Shown: positions 17,298 through 26,557, counted from the first letter of the stretch. The stretch: DNA of 64,000 nt from DATNPX01 sp036702975 (GCA_036702975.1 DATNPX010000054.1:62001-126000), one strand, 5' to 3'. Notes: generated by a model not told the origin, from the sequence alone. Program-made: numbers and translations.

Positions 17298-20200
17298 TTA
17301 GTAGCCTTGCTCTGGTTGGGTATCGACAGCAGCCTTGCCGTCTGAGAAGTCGCGTACGTTGTGGTACTGGGCGGGAATTACAAGCTCGCCCTTTTTGTTG
17401 ATGAAGCCCCATCTATTGCCTATTTTCACTGCGGCAAAGTTATTTTTAAAAGGGCGAGCAGCCCCATACGTGGTGGCAATTACGATTTTGCCGTGACTAT
17501 CTACGAATCCCGAGGTCAGCTGCGGCTCGCCTGTGGTGACAACGGCTAGGTCCTCGGAGAAATCTGAGATGGACTTATATTGGCAAGGTAGGATGATTTT
17601 TCCCGAGTGGTTTACAAGTCCCCAGAGTTCACCTTTTTGGACGCGAGCCACACCGCTGTCAAAGCACATTGCATCGTCGTATGCTGCTGGGATGACCAGC
17701 TTATTTCCGGTATTGATGAAGCCCCATTTGTCCTTGATTTGAATCGCGGCTAGACCTTCTGTAAATGGCCGGGCATGCTCGTATTGAGGTTTGATGAAGA
17801 CTTCGCCATGCATGTCTACGAAGCCGAATGGGGCGTCGAAACTATTTTCTGCCGGGCAGGGATTTAAAAAATCGGTGGTGGCAACATGCGCGGGATGAGA
17901 GACAAGCTTTTGCTTTAGTAAGTAATTATTGTAGAAGGAGAGCCACTCGCTGAAAGCAGAGGCAGGAAGCCTGATGTCGTAATCCCGTTCGATCGCTTTG
18001 ACTGAGCCATTAATCGTAACGTTGCCAGCTTTGTGCCTCAGTCTAAACTGCGCGATGCCGTTTTTGAGCGGTTCGGCTGTGTAGGCTGTTGGTGGCAGCG
18101 CTATCGTCCCTTTGCCAGTGACGTATCCATAATTTGCCACCAGTTGTCCTTGCGAAAACTGGACGGGTGAAACTGCTTGAGACAGCGGTTCGGCTTCATG
18201 ATAGCGAGGTTCGACGACGTATTTTCCAGATGGATCGATAAAGCCATAGGAGAGATTTTGCGTTAGCCCTGTCGATTTCATGGCTGGTGATTCCTGATAC
18301 CTGTTCGGTAGCGGAAGAACCTCGTCGACGCTTTGACTGGCTACAGCGACTCCTTCGCTGAACGGTTTGGCCACGTAGAAGTGTGGCCCTATTTTCCAGT
18401 CGCCGGCGCTATCGATGTATCCCCAACCCCCAAGTTCGGCGACGTTGGCTAGTCCATTTTTGAAGGCACCAGCGTCGGTGTACCGCGGTGTGATGATCTG
18501 TTTGCCGGTTTCGTCGATGAAGCCCCAGGTCGCAGTCGGAAGATTCGGAGCATAGCGTGGGACGCTGTTTTTTTCACGTTCGAAGTCGTCAGGATTCTTT
18601 TGATGGAGAAGCGCGAGAAAGCTGTCAAACAGGTTGTTTTGAAGACGGTCAACCTGACCCGCGGCGGCGGCTGTCCACAATAGTTCGTGAAACTTGTCGC
18701 GAGCGAGCTTGGTGTTGCCTTGTCGGGCGTAAAAGAGGGCGAGTCGCCAGCGTGCTGCTACGTCGAAGTCACGAAATGCCGTCGGCCATTTGTGTTCGAC
18801 AAACTTGTAAGCCCTCTCGTATTGAACTTGAGCGAGTGGATACTGTCTGGTTGCATAATAAAGGTCGCCAAGATAAACAATGGGCTCGATGACCCTGGCC
18901 TCAAGCATTTCTTTTATGAAATTTCTTTGGCGCGCGATGTATTCAGAGGACTGAACGGCTAAGTCTTCTTTGGACAAATTCTCCGGCTGCTTTTCGGACT
19001 CGGCGATAATGTCGACTTTTTCGAGTTCGCTGATTCGTGTCTTGAGAAATTCCTCGAGTTCCTTAAATTTCTTTGCGCGAGTCAATAGATTTTTGAGTGG
19101 TTCGATAACAAAGCCGTCTTTCGCGCTGACATAACGCTTCCATGTCGCTTCTGCTTTGTCTAGCTCGTTCAGCTCTTCGTAAGTATTTGCGAGATTTGAC
19201 AGGTCTTCGGACAAAGTTTTGGAATTGTCATGCAGGCTGTCATCAATCTCGACGACTCGCTGGAGTATGCGGAGGCGTTCGGATGCTGGTTTTATATAGG
19301 GCTCGCCGTTGTAACTACCCATGAGCTTAACGCGCTCGTCCATCAACTTGGAATTTGTATCTGGAAACGGTTGGATTGAGCTGTTGGACAGTTTTGTGTG
19401 AGTCGAAAGCGACTGTGCTTTCGCGGCTTGATCGGGGACTGCCGCCGCTAAGCCTTCGTGGAAGTCACAAACGTAATGGAACTTATAGGGAATAGCGAGC
19501 TTGCCCGTTTTGTCAATGAAACCATATTTGGTACCATCAAAGACTTTGCAGAGTCCATCAGAAAACGAGACGCCGTCTAGACTATTGATACGCTCTGGCA
19601 GGATCTTGGGAGGAATCACCATCCGGCCCAGCCGATCTACGAAGCCAATTTTGCTGAGCGGTTGTCCTTGTGCATCAGACCCCTGTGAGCGCACCAGGAT
19701 CGGCGCTCTTCCCTCGTGAAATGGACCGGCATCGATTTGCTCAGAAGTGAGGGAGAAGACTTTCTTGCCGTGTACATCAATAAAGGCGCGTCCCTGTGGA
19801 AAATTGACGTACGCAAGACCCTCGCTAAAATCTGTGCCAATACAGTTTTGCATCGGGAGGATGAAAGCTCCGGTTTTGTCCACGTATCCGCATTCTTGGT
19901 TGTCGTGAACGCAAGCAACACCGTCGTGGAATCGTGCGAGGCCGGTTCGTGGACCGAGACAGAACGTGGCGTTGGGGAGATTTATGAATTCAAAATCGTT
20001 TGCGCTTTGAGAAGCCTTGCTCGTGTAGAGACCGGTGTTTTCCTTTTTATTTCGCTTGCTCGGCTCGATGACAGCATTTCCGCTTTTATCGATGATTTTT
20101 GTTGCGTAGTTGTCATCGCAGACTTCAGCATAACCGTCTTCAAAATCCTTCGCCGACTTGAACTGGGGCGGAATTCTTACGACCCCCTGACGATCTATGT

Positions 20201-20606
20201 AGCCGTATCTGCCACCTTCGATAAAAGGTGATAGTCCGTCTTTGAAAAGGCCGCCGAGGCGGACGCTTGGATCTTGCTCGAGGACCCTGCGACCATGTTT
20301 GTCGATGGTGATCAGTTTTTTGGGTTTGCCAGCTTCGTCAAGCACGGTGCCGATGGCCATGCCATTTTCGAAATCGCTTGTGTAGTTGAATTGCGGTGGG
20401 ATAACCATGTGGCCCGCTTTATTGATAAAGCCGAATAGGGCAGGCGGCGGTTGGTCCGTAGGAGTGTTGTCGGCGAGGATTGGGTTGTTGCCGGTGCGGG
20501 TGGGATAGTTATGCACGGAGGTTGAACTGCTGTCAGCAAGGACCCTTGTAAAGAGCATTGATGAGCAGACCAGCAGCAGCGCGAGGATTTTAGTTGCGTA
20601 TTTCAA
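17298..20606 (-). CDS. large exported WG-repeat protein with a TPR-like insert
   Basis: The 1102-residue protein has an N-terminal signal peptide (KILALLLVCSSMLFTRVLA). Residues about 55-400 carry WG repeats of the form GFIDKTGKLAIPYKF...FHEGLAAA. Residues about 410-700 are helical and TPR-like (LANTYEELNELDKAEATWKRY, LGDLYYATRQYPLAQVQYERAYK). A second WG block fills the C-terminus (WGFINKKGELVIPAQYHNVRDFSDGKAAV). WG repeats build beta-propeller-like surfaces, and an extracytoplasmic binding role is likely. The start is TTG with GGTG upstream. Direct repeats flank the gene on both sides. Confidence 0.85.
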   Translation of the reverse strand: MKYATKILALLLVCSSMLFTRVLADSSSTSVHNYPTRTGNNPILADNTPTDQPPPALFGFINKAGHMVIPPQFNYTSDFENGMAIGTVLDEAGKPKKLITIDKHGRRVLEQDPSVRLGGLFKDGLSPFIEGGRYGYIDRQGVVRIPPQFKSAKDFEDGYAEVCDDNYATKIIDKSGNAVIEPSKRNKKENTGLYTSKASQSANDFEFINLPNATFCLGPRTGLARFHDGVACVHDNQECGYVDKTGAFILPMQNCIGTDFSEGLAYVNFPQGRAFIDVHGKKVFSLTSEQIDAGPFHEGRAPILVRSQGSDAQGQPLSKIGFVDRLGRMVIPPKILPERINSLDGVSFSDGLCKVFDGTKYGFIDKTGKLAIPYKFHYVCDFHEGLAAAVPDQAAKAQSLSTHTKLSNSSIQPFPDTNSKLMDERVKLMGSYNGEPYIKPASERLRILQRVVEIDDSLHDNSKTLSEDLSNLANTYEELNELDKAEATWKRYVSAKDGFVIEPLKNLLTRAKKFKELEEFLKTRISELEKVDIIAESEKQPENLSKEDLAVQSSEYIARQRNFIKEMLEARVIEPIVYLGDLYYATRQYPLAQVQYERAYKFVEHKWPTAFRDFDVAARWRLALFYARQGNTKLARDKFHELLWTAAAAGQVDRLQNNLFDSFLALLHQKNPDDFEREKNSVPRYAPNLPTATWGFIDETGKQIITPRYTDAGAFKNGLANVAELGGWGYIDSAGDWKIGPHFYVAKPFSEGVAVASQSVDEVLPLPNRYQESPAMKSTGLTQNLSYGFIDPSGKYVVEPRYHEAEPLSQAVSPVQFSQGQLVANYGYVTGKGTIALPPTAYTAEPLKNGIAQFRLRHKAGNVTINGSVKAIERDYDIRLPASAFSEWLSFYNNYLLKQKLVSHPAHVATTDFLNPCPAENSFDAPFGFVDMHGEVFIKPQYEHARPFTEGLAAIQIKDKWGFINTGNKLVIPAAYDDAMCFDSGVARVQKGELWGLVNHSGKIILPCQYKSISDFSEDLAVVTTGEPQLTSGFVDSHGKIVIATTYGAARPFKNNFAAVKIGNRWGFINKKGELVIPAQYHNVRDFSDGKAAVDTQPEQGY

Positions 20607-21290
20607 ACGGGCACCGGCTGAGTGAGTGATTTGTTTATTGTCACTTATTCAAGGTACTTTACTATGAAAGCCGGCCAGCAAAACATGGCGGCTCATGGTG
20701 AACAAAAGCCTAGTTTTATCCGCCTGGGGCTAACGCAAATGTCATCCTTTCACCGGAGAAAGTCACCACCAAACCGCGTTCATAGACCAGAGCGCTCGGA
20801 GACTCACGAAGCGGCGCCGAGAGGCTGTGAAGGTTTGATTGTCTCTCAGCCTTTCTGCCGTATCAAGCATAGAAAGCCGATTGACGCAAATATTTCAAGA
20901 TCGAAGTTCCTGTTGCACCAATGGCGATACCGAACGTTGAGTTAGCCCAATACCAGATATTGGGTTCGAACCACTCATGCCGAATCCGCCCGATGTGTTA
21001 GAAAGCCCAAACTGACCCCAGTTTGGATACAAATTGCCGGGCCTTAGAGATTCAATGCTCATTCCCCTTAGTCCACATTATGCCGGGACTCGACGTAGGA
21101 ATTCCCATTCCCGTACCGAGAATTTCTTGACCCACAGCAGGTATGACGCAGCCCAACAAAGCAGCAGTCGCTGCACATGAATTGAGTAACACGCTATACC
21201 ACTGCTTCAGAAATTAATCCTCGACAAAAAAAGTAGGATACACTCGTATTAGCACAAAAGCTATAGAATGGACGGTGGAGAGATAGGATT
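20607..21290. other. 684-bp intergenic region with a direct repeat and two hairpins
   Basis: The right copy of the 125-bp repeat lies at 20699-20824. Two hairpins follow: CCCAATA/TATTGGG at about 20946-20964 and CCAAACTG/CAGTTTGG at 21007-21026. No ORF looks coding. The end contains GGAGAG before the TTG start of the next gene. Confidence 0.5.
20699..20824 (+). repeat. 125-bp direct repeat, right copy flanking the WG-repeat gene
   Basis: It matches 16958-17082 at roughly three positions in four, in the same orientation, including GGCTAACGCAAA, CCGGAGAAAGTCACC and GTTCATAGACCAGA. The two copies enclose the WG-repeat gene and are 3.74 kb apart. Confidence 0.7.
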
Positions 21291-22331
21291 TTGCAATCGC
21301 ATCGTTACACCGCAACGACAAAGCTGCTCAAATTCGCTATCTTGCTTTTGCTCGGTCTCCAAAGCTCAACAAGTGCAGGCTTGACAGATACTGAAAAAGT
21401 ACCAAAGAAGTTATACGGGCATATCGACACTCTGCAAAGCAGCTGTCAATCATCAGGAATTATATTTGCCGGCGAGAAGTTTCCTGCGACAATCAAAGCA
21501 ATCGTCCCTGGCAGTCTCGCTGAATCAGCCAATCTTGCACCGAACGATCAGGTCATTGAAGCGAAAATTAGTGACAACAAATTGTTGCTTGAGGTAGTGA
21601 GGGAAGGACAGCAGTATCAAGCAGCGATAGATTTATCAACTGACGGGCTAGTCAAAGAAAGTCCCTTATCGGCTGGTCACGCTCGAAGTCGGCACACAGC
21701 ATCCGTGCAAAGCACCGGAAAAATCAGCGCTTCGAAGAAAAAACTCGCAGCCATGTTAGGTGTCTACAATTACGATGCTGCGATGGAGATGATGCGGCAT
21801 CCCGACTGTGGCTGGACCCAGCAATCAGTAGTCGAGCAACGTATCTGGACGAGCGAAGCGCGAGGAGCCAATCGTGTTCTCGAAGAGCAGTGGTGGCAAA
21901 AATTTAGAGACGCCGACGATTACTTGAACCAGCACTACATGGATAAACAATGGCCGCTTGATCTGCTCGGAAAGAGAGTTTATCATGTGGTCTTCGACCG
22001 CACGGGCAAGGTGCTCAATTACTATCGCAATTTTGAACCTGAAATCACATGGTGGGGCGATTTTGGCGACCCCGCAAAATTTGACCAGCACGCTGCGGCA
22101 GCTATCGAAATTTTGAGTAAATCCCGAATATGGGCAGCACCAACCGGAAGCCACGTGACCAGGTTCAATTGCCAGATTGAATTTCAAAACGTCAATCTTA
22201 TTATTAACGAGCACGGATTGCCGCAACCAGAGTACCGCGGACCGATTAAGATGCCGAAACCGGTCAGTCTATCGATGTTGCGATACCTCACACCAGAACT
22301 AAACTATTCAAAACAGCTGGTCAGAGATTGA
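21291..22331 (+). CDS. exported PDZ-domain hypothetical protein
   Basis: The start is TTG with GGAGAG about 10 nt upstream. The 346-residue product has a signal peptide (KLLKFAILLLLGLQSSTSAG). A PDZ-like core follows (FPATIKAIVPGSLAESANLAPNDQVIEAKI). The C-terminal half contains a VYHVVFDRTGKVLNYYRN strand-turn-strand and a later FNCQIEFQNVNLIINEHG, which resemble TonB-C-like or energy-transducer folds; that likeness is weak. It probably acts in the periplasm. No operon partner is visible. Confidence 0.65.
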   Translation: MQSHRYTATTKLLKFAILLLLGLQSSTSAGLTDTEKVPKKLYGHIDTLQSSCQSSGIIFAGEKFPATIKAIVPGSLAESANLAPNDQVIEAKISDNKLLLEVVREGQQYQAAIDLSTDGLVKESPLSAGHARSRHTASVQSTGKISASKKKLAAMLGVYNYDAAMEMMRHPDCGWTQQSVVEQRIWTSEARGANRVLEEQWWQKFRDADDYLNQHYMDKQWPLDLLGKRVYHVVFDRTGKVLNYYRNFEPEITWWGDFGDPAKFDQHAAAAIEILSKSRIWAAPTGSHVTRFNCQIEFQNVNLIINEHGLPQPEYRGPIKMPKPVSLSMLRYLTPELNYSKQLVRD

Positions 22332-22383
22332 GCTACTTGTCCAAGATTGTGACTTTGTCAATTTCAGAAGACCTGTGCACCGG

Positions 22384-22869
22384 ATTTCAGAAGTCGTGTT
22401 CACCGCCGCCAATGTCTTTGCAGAATTTGCAACTTCAACTTCAGCCGAACTTGCTGGCAGACAGCGATGAAAGCGTCATAAGAGAGTCGATGCTGCCGCA
22501 CCACTCTGACAATCTTTTTTACGGACTCCTATTTCGCATTTTGTTTTGGTGATGCGAAACTGGCAGGATTTTTATGTCGTCGACTCGTCATCGCAATCTT
22601 TTTTTTGTCCGTTTTATTTCGCATATCTGTCATTCTGCGAAACAGAGTCTAATTGACGCCTAGGCATCAGCTCAAGTCTGTTCCGAAACGGTCAAAAGTT
22701 CGGCTGCTTGCAATCAATACCGGACTTTGTAGTCTTAAGGATTTGTTTTCCAGTGAACACCACTCCTGATAAACTGTCAAGAAACGATTTTGCGCAAATG
22801 CTCTTGTCGTCAGGCTTCCGCTTATTGCTGAACAGCACTTCTGAAATGGGTGCACACAACTTCTGAAAT
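22384..22869. repeat. cluster of four 21-bp repeats in inverted arrangement
   Basis: Consensus halves are ATTTCAGAAGT and YGTGTTCACC. The plus-strand copy at 22384-22404 and the minus-strand copy at 22849-22869 agree at 19 of 21 positions. Two more minus-strand copies lie at 22751-22771 and 22827-22847. The two rightmost copies are 22 bp apart. They bracket a 486-bp segment next to the tyrosine recombinase pseudogene. Confidence 0.6.
22532..22642. repeat. pair of TTTCGCA/TGCGAAA inverted repeats
   Basis: The first has 8-bp arms TTTCGCAT (22532-22539) and ATGCGAAA (22552-22559). The second has 7-bp arms TTTCGCA (22617-22623) and TGCGAAA (22636-22642). Each has a 12-nt spacer and the centres are 84 bp apart. 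They may be protein-binding or recombination sites. Confidence 0.5.
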
Positions 22870-22902
22870 CGACATTGTCGCTGCAACTTCTGCATCCTTG
22901 TT

Positions 22903-23442
22903 ATGAATAAAACCTCTCGATTCGAGGTATTTTGTTCACCTGCCGACCAAGCCAAAATTCTATCGCCGGCGGAAATAAAAACCGTCTTCCAGCTTCTGAC
23001 AAATGACCGCGATCGCGCGCTCTTTGCCCTCGGAATCTATTCCGGCCTGCGCATAGGTGAAATCTCACCCTGAAGCGCAATCAGCTCTTCACGAAGGAAG
23101 GAGGCATCCGTAACGTGCTGAAAGTCGTTCGCCTTAAACGCAAAACGACAGTTTACAGCGACATCCCAATCCATCCTAAGCTGCGCAGATGATTCCGAAA
23201 CCGGTCACCTCAAGCGAGTGCGCGCCCACTATATTTTGCGCGCTGCGTTCGATGCGCTGAATCTACAGGATGCATCCACGCATTCGATCCGCCGCACTTG
23301 TCTAACTAACATGAGTCGTGCCGGTGTCCCTTTGCGAACAATTCAGGAAATCTTAGGACACGCCAGCCTCGGACAATTACAGGAGTATCTCGCTGTTGAT
23401 CCTGCAGATAAGCACAAGGCTATTGCGACGCTCAAGTACTGA
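22903..23442 (+). pseudogene. tyrosine recombinase, inactivated copy of the gene at 25951
   Basis: DNA is closely similar to 25947-26550. It starts MNKTSRFEVFCSPADQAKIL in frame. Then one A is lost in the GAAATCATCACC stretch (reads GAAATCTCACC), and about 62 nt are missing between the AAGCTGCGC and GATTC(T/C)GA blocks. The 3' part still encodes HSIRRTC, GHASLGQLQEY and the tail. The frameshift and deletion leave no functional integrase, although the 74-codon C-terminal fragment at 23218-23442 stays open. Confidence 0.85.
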
Positions 23443-23484
23443 TTCAATTATCACAGGATTTTGCTCTCGCTAGACCTACGCAGG

Positions 23485-23778
23485 CTATTCCGATTCTGCA
23501 TCCAATGCATTGCACAGCGCAAGAAGATTACGATAATCAATGTTCTCCGTTCCAGCACCTTCGGCAAAGAACTCTAAGTGGTCTCCGGAGCATCGTATCT
23601 CGACCCGACGATCCACCGGGCAATCTTTACACTGAGTGCTAGTTCGGTCGAAATTGCGCAAAAAGTCAGCCAAATCCTTGGCTTTCACTTCGTAACTGAC
23701 AGGGCTATGGCGCCCAGCGATATTGTGATTATGTTGTCTTGCTGAAGAATTTCGATTGGTTCGCCGTGCATATTGCAT
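23485..23778 (-). CDS. hypothetical protein
   Basis: This 97-residue ORF has a protein-like second half (KAKDLADFLRNFDRTSTQCKD, RVEIRCSGDHLEFFAEG) with a C-x-x-C pair. There is no family, signal peptide or strong ribosome site. It sits in the accessory zone between the recombinase pseudogene and a helical unknown. Confidence 0.45.
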   Translation of the reverse strand: MQYARRTNRNSSARQHNHNIAGRHSPVSYEVKAKDLADFLRNFDRTSTQCKDCPVDRRVEIRCSGDHLEFFAEGAGTENIDYRNLLALCNALDAESE

Positions 23779-24098
23779 GGACTGCTTCTTGTTGTTTTCA
23801 TGGCCACGTCCTTCGTTCGATTTTAAACTTTCCCAAAAAGAGATTGCGGGCCGGTTGCAGCAATACGGGAAATGTACATTGCAGCAGAGCAGTCAACACT
23901 CAGATTATCAAAACCAGTCATTTTTGATAATGTCTGGTTGAGATCCAAGGCGCCCTTCAAATTTCAACCGAAGAAGACAGAAAGTAATTTTACAGGCATT
24001 AGCCACATAAACACGCAGCCCTCATCAGCAGCTTGGCTGTGAAGCCTGACACAAGGAGTGCCATTCTCAAGAGAGTTTTCTTCGGAAATTTGCTTGAG

Positions 24099-24395
24099 AT
24101 GTCTATCGCTGATCAACAAAACTGGGCGCTACTGAACCGCCGATTAATTGCCGGGCAGCCCGGCCGGGACGCAGCCCTCGAAGACTACAAAGCCTCCGAA
24201 GCTATCGTAATCCATCACATCGAGAAAATTCGTAGAGACATTGAATCTGGAAAGCTGACTCAAGATCTGGCGACATACAACGCTTTTCTTGATTATTACG
24301 AAGAAGGATATAGTCTGGCTTTTGGCCCAAACCACGCCAAAATGAATCGTGACAAGCTCGTCGCTCGCGCAAATAAGAACGCAGACTTCGGATAA
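24099..24395 (+). CDS. hypothetical helical protein
   Basis: From the ATG at 24099 the product is 98 residues; a TTG at 24033 extends it to 120. It is mostly helical (IVIHHIEKIRRDIESGKLT, TYNAFLDYYEEGYSLAFG) with no membrane segment. No family is recognised. It lies between the recombinase pseudogene and the Tn3 remnant, so it may be cargo of a decayed mobile element. Confidence 0.45.
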   Translation: MSIADQQNWALLNRRLIAGQPGRDAALEDYKASEAIVIHHIEKIRRDIESGKLTQDLATYNAFLDYYEEGYSLAFGPNHAKMNRDKLVARANKNADFG

Positions 24396-24463
24396 ACCGG
24401 TCAGCTCAGAGAATTCGACACTAATCGAATACTCCTTACTTCGTCGCTGACCCGTTTCACGGG

Positions 24464-24781
24464 TTGCCGAACAAATTCGTGCTTGGGTCTTGGGGAGCAA
24501 CGGAACAAGAAGGTGACACAAGCAGTTTCGACCGGGCTACTGATTGGCTTTTATCGCACAAGGTCTTACTCCCAGGCATCTCCATGCTTGAAAGACTTAT
24601 AGCCAGAATTCGAAAGCACGCACAAGAACGTGTGTGGAGGCTACTCTCTTCAGAGCTAACAGAAATTCAGAAGAGAAGTCTCGACTCATTGTTGCTGATC
24701 GAAGATGGCGAAACAAAGATTGGGATGGCTGAAAGGCGCACAGGTGCCTATTGGTTAGTTGACGAAACGCCGATTCTGTAA
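24464..24781 (+). pseudogene. Tn3-family transposase remnant (N-terminal DUF4158-like domain)
   Basis: The translation contains ATDWLLSHKVLLPGISMLER, then LIARIRKHAQERVWRLL, then LTEIQKRSLDSLLLIEDG. This is the characteristic part of the N-terminal domain of Tn3-family TnpA proteins (about 1000 residues). Only about 80 residues match before the sequence diverges and stops at 24779. No DDE catalytic domain, resolvase or 38-bp terminal repeats were seen nearby. It is a degraded fragment. Confidence 0.7.
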
Positions 24782-25145
24782 AGCTCTCCGGGTTGCCAAA
24801 TGGCTTGTGAGAGGTTTTAGTGTTTTGGTGGCTAATACGCGTTAAACAATGAAACGGTTGGGATTGCTGCTCGCAAGTTCTCTAGTGCTCATGTCACCTG
24901 CAGGAAATCAGCAGATTCATTTACGGCGATTTGCCGGACATATATATTAATAAACCTATAGACCAAGGGTGGGCTCATCTTGTGGGCTTGCAAAACAAAT
25001 CCCGAGAAAAAACTATTGTGGAATAGCGCTATGATGTCATTAGAAAGATTGTGAGAGCGCGCCTTATGTAGGGTTTTGAGAATCCTTGTGAACCGCCACT
25101 ATTTGCACTCGATCTGGTCATTTCCGCGACCACGAGGTGCTAGAC
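24782..25145. other. intergenic region, nothing recognised
   Basis: There is no convincing ORF, RNA gene or repeat. It ends with GAGG 8 nt before the ATG of the LRV-repeat gene. Confidence 0.5.
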
Positions 25146-25529
25146 ATGGTAGTTCAAATGGATTTATGCCCGACTGGCAAGCTTCTATCCAATTTCTTTG
25201 GCGCGAACAACTGTCACAAAACTGTTGACATTAGTTCGGATGCCGAACTTCGAATTGCTGTTGCTGACCAGATCAACACCACTGAAGAGGTCTTGTTGCT
25301 TCTTGCTGAAGATGACAATCCCGACGTTAGGTATGCTGTCGCGGAGAATCACAATATCAGCCGAAAGGTCTTGAATTTGCTCGTTGCCGACTCAAATCCA
25401 TATGTAGCATGTAGGGCACAAAAGACGCTAGCAAGACTGGCAGCCGAAACTATTAGTGTTGCTGGGATACTTACGAGGTGCGCATCCACGAATGCGCTGG
25501 GAAGCAGATTGAGGGGATTGGTTTTCTAA
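25146..25529 (+). CDS. leucine-rich-repeat-variant (LRV) protein
   Basis: From the ATG at 25146 (GAGG at 8 nt) the product is 127 residues. It has two to three LRV units: ELRIAVADQINTTEEVLLLL, then DDNPDVRYAVAENHNISRKV, then DSNPYVACRAQKTLARL. LRV repeats form short superhelical scaffolds for binding. There is no signal peptide. It is short for the family, so only a small scaffold is predicted. The partner is unknown. Confidence 0.65.
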   Translation: MVVQMDLCPTGKLLSNFFGANNCHKTVDISSDAELRIAVADQINTTEEVLLLLAEDDNPDVRYAVAENHNISRKVLNLLVADSNPYVACRAQKTLARLAAETISVAGILTRCASTNALGSRLRGLVF

Positions 25530-25950
25530 GGACCAAGCCTTCGTGCTTTTCACTAGACGCGGACAATATGTCCGCGTCTTCGCCTTATTCAATGTCAGCT
25601 AATCGGAGTCAAGCTATTTAGGTCTGGTTTCTCGATGTGTTTGTGTGAAGCAATTATCTTCAAGGGCTTTACTGGTGTGCTGCCGTTGTGATTTAAGTCC
25701 ATCCGGTTGGTGCCGAATTCAAATTAACTGACACCAGCGCCTGCCGATACCAAGGGGCAGCTTCGATTATTGAATTGCTAAGTGCCGTGCGACTGCTGGC
25801 TGGGAATCAAAAATTCAGGCAGTTATCGCTAGTTTCGATATCGAACAAAAGCCCTGCTTTGTTCACCATCCGCCTTTCCTAAAACCCTCAGCTATTCAGC
25901 CATCCAGCTCAGCAATAAAATGGCATTGAAACTTTGCCCCCTTTTTATGA
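25530..25950. other. intergenic region with one degenerate 26-bp inverted repeat
   Basis: The only notable item is the repeat at 25841-25866. No ORF is convincing. Confidence 0.5.
25841..25866. repeat. copy of the 26-bp inverted repeat family
   Basis: TCGAACAAAA and CTTTGTTCAC flank GCCCTG. It folds with one bulged A and lies about 85 bp upstream of the recombinase start. Confidence 0.6.
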
Positions 25951-26550
25951 ATGAAATCCCTGCATTTGAGGTATTTTGTTCACATGCCAGGACAAGCCAA
26001 AATTCTCTCGCCGGCGGAAATCAAAACCGTCTTCCAGCTTCTGAAAAATGACCGCGATCGCGCGCTCTTTGCCCTCGGAATCTATTCCGGCCTGCGCATA
26101 GGTGAAATCATCACCCTGAAGCGAAATCAGCTCTTCACGAAGGAAGGAGGCGTCCGTAACGTACTAAAAGTCGTTCGCCTCAAACGCAAAACGACAGTTT
26201 ACAGCGACATACCGATCCATCCAAAGCTGCGCGACCGCCTGGACGCTTATCGCAAGGACGCCGATGGAGACCGCAGCAAATGGCTCTTCCCGTCATACGA
26301 TTCTGAGACCGGCCACCTCGAGCGAGTGCGCGCTCACTACATTCTGCGCGCCGCTTTCGACGCACTGAACCTCCAGGACGCCTCGACGCATTCGATGCGG
26401 CGCACGTGTTTGACCAACATGAGTCGTGCTGGCGTTCCCTTGCGCACGATTCAAGAAATCTCAGGACACGCCAGCCTCGGACAATTACAAGAGTATCTTG
26501 CTGTCGATCCGGCGGATAAGCATAAGGCGATAAACGTCCTCAGATACTAA
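25951..26550 (+). CDS. tyrosine recombinase / phage-integrase catalytic domain protein
   Basis: The 199-residue protein is essentially the catalytic domain alone. Arg49 lies in GLRIGEI, a Lys in the VRLKRKTT hairpin (K78/K80), His147 and Arg150 in THSMRRTC, His173 in SGHASLG and Tyr182 in LQEYLAV, so the whole active-site set is present. The N-terminal core-binding SAM-like domain of XerC/D is missing. Relative to the sister copy at 22903 there is a 1-nt insertion near 25983, so the ancestral N-terminus (FEVFCS) is out of frame. Translation must start at 25951 or at the internal ATG at 25984. It probably moves or moved an element here. Confidence 0.8.
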   Translation: MKSLHLRYFVHMPGQAKILSPAEIKTVFQLLKNDRDRALFALGIYSGLRIGEIITLKRNQLFTKEGGVRNVLKVVRLKRKTTVYSDIPIHPKLRDRLDAYRKDADGDRSKWLFPSYDSETGHLERVRAHYILRAAFDALNLQDASTHSMRRTCLTNMSRAGVPLRTIQEISGHASLGQLQEYLAVDPADKHKAINVLRY

Positions 26551-26557
26551 TGGAATC

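Larger units (their letters stand above)
22332..22902. other. repeat-rich non-coding block in front of the recombinase pseudogene
   Basis: It contains four copies of a 21-bp repeat at 22384-22404 (+), 22751-22771, 22827-22847 and 22849-22869 (-). It also holds two inverted repeats, TTTCGCA/TGCGAAA, centred 84 bp apart near 22545 and 22629. Small ORFs here (for example 22328-22552) have no protein-like features. Confidence 0.6.

Noticed and set aside
19716..20231. 171-codon plus-strand ORF
   Set aside because: It is antisense to the WG-repeat gene, whose repeats are clear in the other strand.
20946..20990. possible tRNA (GGGTTCGAACC loop)
   Set aside because: The sequence forms a simple CCCAATA/TATTGGG hairpin; no acceptor, D or anticodon arms can be drawn.
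22328..22955. small ORFs on both strands in the repeat block
   Set aside because: They run through the inverted repeats and have random composition.
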